DNA of 64,000 bases, taken from NCBI GenBank assembly GCA_964559175.1, contig CAZLGT010000017.1, positions 1 to 64,000 of the forward strand, written 5' to 3'. Both the position numbers and the translations under genes were made by a program. Positions 26,540 to 34,279 of this stretch are shown in pieces; within the stretch, counting starts at the first letter, position 1, and the number at the start of each line of letters is the position of its first letter. The notes under the pieces are model-generated. The model was not told where the DNA came from, searched no databases, and saw nothing but the letters and a program-made list of their open reading frames with translations. This DNA comes from Mariniphaga sp964559175 (GTDB lineage Bacteria > Bacteroidota > Bacteroidia > Bacteroidales > Prolixibacteraceae).

Positions 26540-29272
26540 TTATGAAGCAATAACTTCTTTTTCTTCAAAAACAGCATTTAATATCTTCTCAAGAGCCTGA
26601 GTATGTTTTTCCATCAAGCCCACCGCGGGACTTGCACTCTCGTTGCGGGCCACCACTTTCAATCCAAGGCAGTCAAGTTTCCGGTTGATAAAGGGCCAGG
26701 CTCCCATATTTTCAGGTTCGTCCTGCACCCAAACCAAATCGGTGGTATTGTATTTCAGAAGAATCTGGTTTATTTGTTTGTTCGGAATAGGATAAAGCTG
26801 CTCAACCCTGACAAGGGCAACGTTAGTAATTCCCTTTTCCACTTTATGCTTGTGCAAGTCGTAATACAGTCGTCCCGAAGTAAAAATCACCTTTTCAACC
26901 ACTTCCGGATCAGCCATCGGGTCGTCGATGACTTCCCGGAATGTACCCTTCGACAGATCTTCAACAGCAGAAACTACCTGGGGATGCCGCAGCAGACTTT
27001 TCGGAGTAAAAACAATGAGCGGCAGCCGCATTTTCATTTTCACCTGGCGGCGAAGCAGATGGAACATATTGGCAGGGGTAGTAGGAACAACAACCTGAAT
27101 GTTGTTGTTGGCCGACAACTCAAGGAAGCGCTCGATACGCCCGCTGGAGTGTTCGGGGCCCTGCCCTTCGTAACCATGTGGCAAAAGCAAAACAAGGTTG
27201 TTCATCAATCCCCATTTTTCAAATGCCGAGGTAATATACTGGTCGATGATTACCTGAGCCACATTATGAAAATCGCCAAACTGGGCTTCCCAAATGGTTA
27301 ATCCGTTAGGTTTTGCAAGCGCATAGCCATACTCAAACCCCATAACAGCATATTCCGAAAGCAGGGAATTATACACATGAAAACTTGCCTGTTTTTCCGA
27401 CACATGCTTCAACGGGAAATATTTTTCATCGGTGCCTTCCACCACAAAAGAAGCATGGCGGTGAGCAAAGGTTCCACGTTCGGTGTCCTGCCCGCTTAAC
27501 CGTACCGGATGACCTTCGTTTACCAATGTGCCGTAAGCAAGCAATTCTGCCATGGCCCAGTCGAGCCTGTCGTCGAGCATCATCATCCTGCGGTCGGACA
27601 GAATGCGGTTCACTTTTTTAAAGAAACTCAAATCTTCGGGGAGGCTGTTAATTCTTTCTGCAATACGAAACAATTCCTCTGCGTTTACACCTGTTTGCAC
27701 CGACTGATCAAACATCGATTTCTGCGGCATTTCATAACTTTCGTATTCATTAATCAGAAATTTACGGATTTTCAGCCGTTCGATTTTTTCCGATTCTTTA
27801 AATTTTCCATCGAGAAAGCGGTCGAAATCACGAATCTCTTTCCTTGCTTCTTCATGCGACATGATGCCGAGTTGTTCAAGTTTCTCTACATAAATATCGC
27901 GCGAATTCGGATGCTTTTCAATCGCCTTGTAAAGCATGGGCTGGGTAAACCGGGGTTCATCTCCTTCGTTATGGCCGTATTTGCGGTAACAAAGGATATC
28001 GATAAACACATCGGTTTGAAATTTTTGACGGAATTCCAGGGCCAGACGGATGGTGTAAACCAAGGCTTCCACATCGTCGCCGTTTACATGAAACACAGGC
28101 GAACGGGTAACCTTTGCCACGTCGGTACAGTAAGTACTCGATCTGGCATCTACATAAGGTGTTGTAAACCCAACCTGGTTATTAATAATTAAATGAATGG
28201 TGCCGCCCGTGCGGTATCCGTCGAGCTGTGACATCTGAATGGTTTCGTAAACCACTCCCTGCGCGGCAATGGCCGCATCGCCGTGAATGATAATTCCGGC
28301 AGCTTTACTGTAATCACTTTCATATACCGAATTGATTCGTGAACGCACCATCCCCTGCACAATTGGTCCAACAGCCTCTAAATGCGACGGGTTTGGCATG
28401 AGTTTCAGTTTCACTTTTTTACCAAAGTCGGTTTTCACCTCGTTTTCGTAGCCCAGGTGGTATTTCACATCGCCATGCCAAATGTCTTCCTCGTACTCTT
28501 TCCCATAGAACTCTTTGAAAATACTTTCATACGGTTTTTCCAGAATGTTGGCCAAAACATTGAGTCTGCCCCGGTGAGCCATTCCCAGAACAAATTCTTC
28601 AATTCCAAGTTCTGCTCCACGCTCGATAACGGCATCGAGCGCAGGAATCAGGCTTTCAGCACCTTCGAGCGAAAAACGCTTTTGGCCAACAAACTTTTTA
28701 TGAATATAACTCTCGAACCCAACGGCCAGCTTCAGATGATAAAGAATATCCTTCCGCGCGTCATCCGAAAGTTTCTCCGAATTGCGGCTGCTTTCCATTT
28801 TTTCTTTCAGCCACTGAATCACCTCGGGCTTACGCATGTAAACATATTCCACACCAATGGAGTGACAATAGGTAGCCTCCAGGTGTTCCACAATGTCTTT
28901 CAGCTTTGCGGGGCCAATACCCAAATCGTTTCCTGCCTGAAACGTGGTCTCCAAATCATTTTTGTCGAAGCCGAAGTTTTCGATGTCAAGAGTTGGCAGA
29001 TATTTTCGCCGCGCCCTTACCGGGTTGGTTTTGGTAAACAAATGTCCGCGTTGGCGGTATCCGTGAATTAAACTTAAAATAGCAAATTCTTTGTCGATTT
29101 TGCCCCCCATCGACACAGCCTGTTTCACGGGGTAATTGGTACGGGCCAACTCAAAGCCTGCAAAAAAATGTTGCCAGCTTTTATCAAGTAATTCGGGGTT
29201 TTTAAGATAGGTTTGGTACAGGTCGTCAACTGCCTCCTGCTCGTGGTTCCCCACAGATGAAAATTTATCCAT
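26540..29272 (-). CDS. sucA: 2-oxoglutarate dehydrogenase E1 component
   Basis: The 910-residue TPP enzyme decarboxylates 2-oxoglutarate and succinylates the lipoyl group of SucB. Visible features are the N-terminal DDLYQTYLKNPELLDKSW helix, GMAHRGRLNVL near residue 232, the TPP/metal-binding HGDAAIAAQGVV near 325, NNQVGFTTP and the C-terminal transketolase domain with QFGDFHNVAQ and the LLPHGYEGQGPEHSS segment. Length is normal. It shares an operon with sucB and faces the ferredoxin-linked korAB. Confidence 0.97.
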   Translation of the reverse strand: MDKFSSVGNHEQEAVDDLYQTYLKNPELLDKSWQHFFAGFELARTNYPVKQAVSMGGKIDKEFAILSLIHGYRQRGHLFTKTNPVRARRKYLPTLDIENFGFDKNDLETTFQAGNDLGIGPAKLKDIVEHLEATYCHSIGVEYVYMRKPEVIQWLKEKMESSRNSEKLSDDARKDILYHLKLAVGFESYIHKKFVGQKRFSLEGAESLIPALDAVIERGAELGIEEFVLGMAHRGRLNVLANILEKPYESIFKEFYGKEYEEDIWHGDVKYHLGYENEVKTDFGKKVKLKLMPNPSHLEAVGPIVQGMVRSRINSVYESDYSKAAGIIIHGDAAIAAQGVVYETIQMSQLDGYRTGGTIHLIINNQVGFTTPYVDARSSTYCTDVAKVTRSPVFHVNGDDVEALVYTIRLALEFRQKFQTDVFIDILCYRKYGHNEGDEPRFTQPMLYKAIEKHPNSRDIYVEKLEQLGIMSHEEARKEIRDFDRFLDGKFKESEKIERLKIRKFLINEYESYEMPQKSMFDQSVQTGVNAEELFRIAERINSLPEDLSFFKKVNRILSDRRMMMLDDRLDWAMAELLAYGTLVNEGHPVRLSGQDTERGTFAHRHASFVVEGTDEKYFPLKHVSEKQASFHVYNSLLSEYAVMGFEYGYALAKPNGLTIWEAQFGDFHNVAQVIIDQYITSAFEKWGLMNNLVLLLPHGYEGQGPEHSSGRIERFLELSANNNIQVVVPTTPANMFHLLRRQVKMKMRLPLIVFTPKSLLRHPQVVSAVEDLSKGTFREVIDDPMADPEVVEKVIFTSGRLYYDLHKHKVEKGITNVALVRVEQLYPIPNKQINQILLKYNTTDLVWVQDEPENMGAWPFINRKLDCLGLKVVARNESASPAVGLMEKHTQALEKILNAVFEEKEVIAS

Positions 29273-29352
29273 TGTTTATTTTTATTATCCAATAACTGTA
29301 AAGAAAAACAACCCAGTTTTTTGAATGTTTACCAAAAAAACATATTCTCATA

Positions 29353-29360
29353 CAAATTTA
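29353..29360 (-). promoter_or_regulatory. Candidate -7 element for sucAB
   Basis: TAAATTTG on the minus strand matches TAnnTTTG exactly, about 80 bases upstream of the sucA start. The -33 box is only TTAC, at a 20-base spacing. Confidence 0.4.
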
Positions 29361-29422
29361 TAATTTATTGCATTGGGTCAGTAATAATTGTGAATCAGGA
29401 ACAAATAAAAAGTTAATTCAAA

Positions 29423-29677
29423 ATGTTTTATGGCCAAATTTTACGTACCAAATTGAAGATTGTTATCCGTTCCGAAGAGAATTCCTGCATTGCCTTACTG
29501 AAAGTTTGTACGCATGAGGGTTGAACTGTAACCTGCAATCATGCAACCAGCCATTGGCCATGTCCTTGTCACGGTTCCGTGTTTTCTGTTTTGGGAACTG
29601 TTGTTAATGGTTTGGCACAAGCCAGTTTAAAAACCTATTCGGTAAAAAAGGAAGGAGACATTTTAACGATCGCCTGA
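29423..29677 (+). pseudogene. Decayed Rieske [2Fe-2S] protein gene
   Basis: Reading from 29423, the frame gives KIVIRSEENSCIALLKVCTHEG, then TGA at 29522-29524, then continues in the same frame with TVTCNHATSHWPCPCHGSVF and a C-terminal part VVNGLAQASLKTYSVKKEGD to TGA at 29675-29677. CTHxGC and CPCHGS are the two cluster-binding boxes of Rieske proteins; the stop stands exactly where box 1 has its second cysteine (TGT to TGA is one change). The N-terminal region, normally with a signal or membrane anchor, is missing: a TAA lies at 29414 in frame. I infer a relic. Selenocysteine readthrough is possible in principle, but I see no sign of it. Confidence 0.8.
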
Positions 29678-29681
29678 CAGA

Positions 29682-29948
29682 TTATTCAAAAGAGTAGTGT
29701 TTCCTGATTTTGGATTGAATGTCCCACACACATTCAAGGCCTGCCGGAAAAATCAGGTAATCTCCGGGTTTAACAGTAAGCGCATCGAATTCAGAAACGA
29801 TGTTCGCTTCGCCTTCGATAATATAGCAATGCTCTGTTTTATCGTAGTACCAGTCGAACTTATCTTCTTCGTGCTCCCATACCGGCCAGTCGAAAACTCC
29901 CGCTTCCTCAAGGTCTTCCTGATCTGGTTGTTCAATCTCTATTCTCAT
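29682..29948 (-). CDS. Small cupin-domain protein
   Basis: The 88-residue product is a single cupin barrel with CYIIEGEANI and VKPGDYLIFPAGLECVWDI, the two half-motifs of the DUF861-type cupins. Metal ligands are incomplete: the first motif has the glutamate (E47-like) but lacks the usual H-x-H. Function unknown; such proteins may bind or isomerise small molecules. It converges on the Rieske relic with a 4-base gap. Confidence 0.82.
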   Translation of the reverse strand: MRIEIEQPDQEDLEEAGVFDWPVWEHEEDKFDWYYDKTEHCYIIEGEANIVSEFDALTVKPGDYLIFPAGLECVWDIQSKIRKHYSFE

Positions 29949-30107
29949 CGTTTAATGTTTTTACAAAAATAAAAAAGAAACCTTTTCTGCTAACGGTGTA
30001 AACAAATAAAATAGCACAAGCTTTACAAAAACAGGATTTTCTTAAACTGCAAAAGAAAAACAGGAGGAGTTTTGAACCTACAACCCTCTATTTTGTTTGA
30101 AATTTTG

Positions 30108-30719
30108 ATGAATGCCGAAAAAATGAGCCCATTTTGGAACGACAGATATGCCACTGACCAATACGTTTATGGAACTGAGCCCAATCAGTTTTTGAAAAGT
30201 GAGTTAACCAAACTTCCTTGCGGAAAAATACTTTTTCCGGCCGAAGGGGAAGGTAGGAACGCTGTTTATGCTGCAAAAAACGGATGGGAAGTATTTGCTT
30301 TCGACAGCAGCAAAGAAGCCTGCAAAAAAGCAGAAAACCTTGCTGCCTTATCGGGGGTTTCAATTCAGTATAAAGTAACTAACTTCGAGAAAATTAATTT
30401 ACCAGCTGATTTTTTTGACACCATAGTTTTGATTTTTGCCCATTTTCATCCCTTAAAAAGAAAAGAATACCACCAAAAACTCATCTCCTTATTAAAACCC
30501 GGAGGAACAATTCTGCTCGAAGGTTTCTCAAAAAAACAGACAGATTATAATTCGGGAGGCCCCAAAAATATCGAATTGCTATTTTCAAAACAGGAAATCA
30601 AGGAAGATTTCAGTTTATTATCCGAATTAAAACTTGAAGAATTGTTAATTAATCTCGATGAAGGCCCATATCACCAGGGAATTGCATCTGTAATACGAAT
30701 GGTGGGCACCAAAAAGTGA
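30108..30719 (+). CDS. SAM-dependent methyltransferase (class I)
   Basis: The 203-residue product has the class I methyltransferase fold: SPFWNDRYATDQYVYGTEPN at the start, the SAM motif LFPAEGEGRNAVYAAKNGW and then VFAFDSSKEA with the acidic residue that binds the ribose. This resembles the TehB/thiopurine methyltransferase-like group. Start is uncertain: ATG 30108, ATG 30123, or TTG 30072, which has AGGAGG only 3 bases before it, too close for a normal site. Substrate unknown. It stands alone. Confidence 0.85.
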   Translation: MNAEKMSPFWNDRYATDQYVYGTEPNQFLKSELTKLPCGKILFPAEGEGRNAVYAAKNGWEVFAFDSSKEACKKAENLAALSGVSIQYKVTNFEKINLPADFFDTIVLIFAHFHPLKRKEYHQKLISLLKPGGTILLEGFSKKQTDYNSGGPKNIELLFSKQEIKEDFSLLSELKLEELLINLDEGPYHQGIASVIRMVGTKK

Positions 30720-31041
30720 AATATTTCGTTATTCTTAAAAAATGCAATCAAATATTCAGAAACTTTTTTTAAATGCCATCGTAAAAGTGAGCGTCGGCAA
30801 AAACTCAAAAGCAGAAACACTCAGGAATTAACTCATTTAAGAAAACCAGAAACGTTCTAATATTAAATTAGTTGGATAATAAACTGGAACAAAAGAAAAA
30901 AAGAATTTTAATTTTTGGTATGTAATAAGTATTTACTATTATTGCAGTCGAATTTCAACAAATTCTCGTCTCCACTTTATTTATTTCAAATAAGTTTCAT
31001 TATTGGTTTAATCAGGATAAGAGAATAATAATTTTTTTACA
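30720..31041. other. Intergenic region upstream of rho
   Basis: This 322-base AT-rich stretch contains no convincing gene (a 29-codon frame at 30742 has no recognisable content). It carries the promoter at 30914-30944 and a leader of about 90 bases before rho. I see nothing else. Confidence 0.55.
30914..30944 (+). promoter_or_regulatory. Bacteroidota-type promoter for rho
   Basis: TTTG at 30914-30917, a 19-base spacer and TATTATTG at 30937-30944 (one mismatch to TAnnTTTG). Confidence 0.55.
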
Positions 31042-32898
31042 ATGTACGATATTTTAGAATTGAATAAAAAACTCGTCCCTGAGTTGCGTGAAATTGGCAA
31101 GGGACTAAAAATCAAGCGCGTAGAATCCTTCAAAAAACAGGATTTGATATACAAGATTTTAGACACGCAAGCCATTCAGGAAGCCGAAAAAAAGGTGAAT
31201 AAAAGCAATGCAAAAGATCAGCCGCCAGCAAAAAAGGAGGAACGATCTTCTTTTAAAAATTTCCTTCGAAAAAAGCAGGATACACCGAAAGACGACCAAA
31301 ACCAGGCATCCGAAAAACCGCGTCGCGGAAGAAGGCCCCGGCGTGACAATGTAGAACCTGTTTTGAAAAAGCAACCGGCAGATACACAACCCTCAGCTCC
31401 CACTGAGAAAAAAGACAACACAACACAATCGCGCCAGGACCAGATAAAAGCCATTATTCAGGGTTTTAGCGAAAAATCAAAAAGCTCAAAAGACGACGAA
31501 AAGGCCAAGGGCAAAAAACAGGAAACTGCGCAAACCGAGAAAGAAAGACCGGTAATTAAAACGCAAAAAGACAAGCAGGAAGGTCAGGATAAAACCGGCG
31601 GCCAGCAAAAAGAACATTCCGGCCAACCGAATGAAGTAAAGAAACAACACGAAAGAAAAGATCAGGAAAAACCGGTACACCAGAAAAAAGACCAAAGAGA
31701 ACATAAAGGCTACCAGCAAAAACAACAAAACGGGAATCAAAATACCGGACAAAGTAAAAGCAGTAAGTTTTATGAATTTGACGGGATTGTTACCAATACC
31801 GGAGTTTTGGAAATCTTGCAGGATGGTTACGGATTCCTTCGTTCTTCCGATTTTAATTACCTGAATTCACCCGACGATGTTTATGTTTCGCAATCGCAAA
31901 TAAAACTTTTCGGGTTAAAAACAGGCGACACAGTAACCGGAACAATTCGTCCGCCCAAAGAAGGCGAAAAATATTTTCCGCTGATAAAAGTTTTGGAAAT
32001 TAACGGCAGAAGTCCACAGTACATTCGCGACCGTGTGCCGTTCGATCACCTCACCCCGTTGTTCCCCGAAGAAAAATTTGAACTGACAGGAAATGGCCAC
32101 GACAATATTTCTACCCGTGTGGTGGACATGTTTGCACCCATTGGTAAAGGCCAGCGTGGGTTAATTGTTGCTCAGCCTAAAACGGGAAAAACCGTACTTC
32201 TTAAAGAAATTGCCAATGCCATTGCAGCCAATAACCCCGAGGTTTATATGATTGTGCTGCTGGTTGACGAACGTCCGGAAGAGGTTACCGATATGGCCCG
32301 CAGTGTTGATGCAGAAGTAATTGCATCTACATTTGACGAACCGGCCGACAAACATGTGAAAGTGGCCAACATAGTGCTGGAAAAAGCAAAACGCCTGGTT
32401 GAATGCGGACACGATGTGGTAATTCTGCTCGATTCCATAACCCGTCTGGCCCGTGCATACAACACTGTTCAACCGGCTTCAGGAAAAGTACTTTCGGGTG
32501 GTGTGGATGCCAATGCACTCCACAAACCCAAACGGTTCTTTGGGGCTGCACGGAATATCGAAGAGGGCGGCTCGCTTACCATTCTGGCTACTGCACTTAC
32601 CGAAACCGGCTCGAAAATGGACGATGTTATTTTCGAAGAATTTAAAGGAACAGGAAACATGGAGCTGCAGCTCGACCGGAAACTGTCCAACAAGCGAATC
32701 TTCCCGTCGGTGGATATTCCCGCATCGAGTACGCGCCGTGAAGACTTACTTATCAGAAAAGAATTACTGGACAAGCTTTGGATTCTGCGCAATTACCTTG
32801 GAGACATGAATTCTCTGGAAGCCATGGAATTTATGAAAACGAGGCTGATGCGTTCCAACTCCATTGCCGAATTCCTGGCATCGATGAACGACGGATAA
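31042..32898 (+). CDS. rho: Transcription termination factor Rho with long basic insertion
   Basis: The 618-residue hexameric RNA helicase ends transcription. Residues about 1-45 are the Rho N-terminal helical domain (MYDILELNKKLVPELREIG). Residues about 50-245 are a disordered Lys/Gln/Glu-rich extension, common in Bacteroidota Rho. The RNA-binding cold-shock fold follows (about 245-325), then the ATPase domain with Walker A QPKTGKT near residue 382 and Walker B VVILLDSITRLARAYN near 470. It has its own promoter and terminator, so it is probably monocistronic. Confidence 0.97.
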   Translation: MYDILELNKKLVPELREIGKGLKIKRVESFKKQDLIYKILDTQAIQEAEKKVNKSNAKDQPPAKKEERSSFKNFLRKKQDTPKDDQNQASEKPRRGRRPRRDNVEPVLKKQPADTQPSAPTEKKDNTTQSRQDQIKAIIQGFSEKSKSSKDDEKAKGKKQETAQTEKERPVIKTQKDKQEGQDKTGGQQKEHSGQPNEVKKQHERKDQEKPVHQKKDQREHKGYQQKQQNGNQNTGQSKSSKFYEFDGIVTNTGVLEILQDGYGFLRSSDFNYLNSPDDVYVSQSQIKLFGLKTGDTVTGTIRPPKEGEKYFPLIKVLEINGRSPQYIRDRVPFDHLTPLFPEEKFELTGNGHDNISTRVVDMFAPIGKGQRGLIVAQPKTGKTVLLKEIANAIAANNPEVYMIVLLVDERPEEVTDMARSVDAEVIASTFDEPADKHVKVANIVLEKAKRLVECGHDVVILLDSITRLARAYNTVQPASGKVLSGGVDANALHKPKRFFGAARNIEEGGSLTILATALTETGSKMDDVIFEEFKGTGNMELQLDRKLSNKRIFPSVDIPASSTRREDLLIRKELLDKLWILRNYLGDMNSLEAMEFMKTRLMRSNSIAEFLASMNDG

Positions 32899-32921
32899 AT
32901 TAAACGTACATATAATCTTAC

Positions 32922-32951
32922 AAAAAGCAGGCTCACTGAGCCTGCTTTTTT
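32922..32951 (+). terminator. Terminator after rho
   Basis: AAAAAGCAGGCTCA and TGAGCCTGCTTTTT form a stem of about 14 pairs around a two-base centre, followed by T-rich sequence. Confidence 0.88.
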
Positions 32952-33025
32952 ATTTTTATCAAATCTAAATTACACAAAATATTTAATTCTGACATCTTCA
33001 CATTACAAAATCAGCCTAAAACTGT

Positions 33026-33033
33026 TATTTTTG
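33026..33033 (+). promoter_or_regulatory. Candidate -7 element for the AAA ATPase gene
   Basis: TATTTTTG matches TAnnTTTG and lies 18 bases before the TTG start at 33051; the -33 position reads only TTAC. Confidence 0.4.
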
Positions 33034-33050
33034 CAGAAAAACTTAATACA

Positions 33051-34226
33051 TTGGAATTTTTTCAAAATTCACATAGAACATTACTGGAAAGTACAAATCC
33101 AACCATTGCCAGGGAACTTCAGTTCACCATCGACTGGTCGCATCCGCTTATTTGCATCAAAGGATTCAGGGGAGTAGGAAAAACCATGTTCCTGCTGGAT
33201 TATCTCAAACAGGAATATCCTGAAGATAATTCGGTTTTGTATATAAATCTCAACAATTTTTACTTTACCCACCGCACCATTTACTCATTTGCCGACGAGT
33301 TTGCAAAACGTGGCGGGAAGGTGCTTTTTCTCGATCAAATTCAGAAATACGCCAGTTGGGCCGAAGAATTGCGGCAATGTTACGATCAGCTGCCGGGCCT
33401 GAAAATTGTTTTCACCTCGTCACCGGTTTTGCGCGTTGCCGAAGAAAACAAATACCTTAAAGGCAAAGTAAAAGTTTACCATTTGGAAGGCCTTTCCTTT
33501 CGTGAATTTTTAAATTATAAAACACAACACAACTTTTCTGCATACTCCTTCACCGATATATTAAACAATCATACAGATATTTCGCGGAAGGTGGTTGAAA
33601 AAGTGCGGCCTCTCGCCTATTTCGAAGAGTATCTGAAAATCGGTTTTTACCCCTATTTCACCGACAACCCGAATTTCTATTCCAACCGGCTTTTGAAGCA
33701 CATTAATCTTGCGCTCGAAATCGACGTACCCTACATCAACCAAATCGAGCTAAAATATTTGTCAAAACTCAGAAAACTGTTGCATATCATAGCCGAAGAA
33801 ACTCCTTTTTCGCCAAATGTGAGTAAATTGGCAGCCGATATTGAAACATCGCGGGCAACAGTAATGAACTACCTTCGTTACCTGAAAAATGCAAAGCTGA
33901 TTCAGCTTTTATATTCAAACGGTGATGAAAATGAAATGAAGAAGCCCGACCAGGTGTTTATGCACAACACAAACCTGTTGTATGCCATAGCACCCGACAA
34001 TGCAGAAAAAATGAATCTTCGGAAAACGTTCTTTTACAATCAGACAGGTTACTTGTTGCCGGTTAACAGCTCTGCAACTGCTGATTTTCTGGTTGACCAT
34101 ACCTGGCATTTCATTGTTGGCGGACACAATACCGAACCTGCAGAAGGTTGCATTGCCGTTGCCGATATGATTGAAACAGGCGCAGAAAATAAAATCCCTC
34201 TCTGGCTTTTTGGTTTTTTATACTGA
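33051..34226 (+). CDS. AAA ATPase with DUF4143-like C-terminal region
   Basis: The 391-residue product starts at TTG 33051. Walker A is GFRGVGKT at residues 38-45. The Walker B strand reads VLFLDQIQKY (residues 91-100), with glutamine where the catalytic glutamate is usual. A GLSFREFLNY segment near residue 148 and a winged-helix part (about 250-300, SKLAADIETSRATVMNYLRYL) match the AAA_14/DUF4143 layout. Function is not known; family members are often linked to mobile or defence-like genes, but others are housekeeping. nifJ follows after 53 bases. Confidence 0.85.
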   Translation: MEFFQNSHRTLLESTNPTIARELQFTIDWSHPLICIKGFRGVGKTMFLLDYLKQEYPEDNSVLYINLNNFYFTHRTIYSFADEFAKRGGKVLFLDQIQKYASWAEELRQCYDQLPGLKIVFTSSPVLRVAEENKYLKGKVKVYHLEGLSFREFLNYKTQHNFSAYSFTDILNNHTDISRKVVEKVRPLAYFEEYLKIGFYPYFTDNPNFYSNRLLKHINLALEIDVPYINQIELKYLSKLRKLLHIIAEETPFSPNVSKLAADIETSRATVMNYLRYLKNAKLIQLLYSNGDENEMKKPDQVFMHNTNLLYAIAPDNAEKMNLRKTFFYNQTGYLLPVNSSATADFLVDHTWHFIVGGHNTEPAEGCIAVADMIETGAENKIPLWLFGFLY

Positions 34227-34279
34227 AATTATACTATAAGGAGTGAAATAATAATAATTTGAAACAAAACAAAATAGAA

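Noticed and set aside
28382..29071. Long open frame (229 codons) on the + strand opposite sucA
   Set aside because: It is antisense to a well-conserved gene, has no family-like content and no start context; long shadow frames are common opposite GC-moderate coding DNA.
30062..30069. Purine-rich AGGAGGAG before TTG 30072
   Set aside because: The spacing to TTG is about 3 bases, too short for a normal Shine-Dalgarno site, and the extra residues are not family-like; Bacteroidota rarely use such sites.
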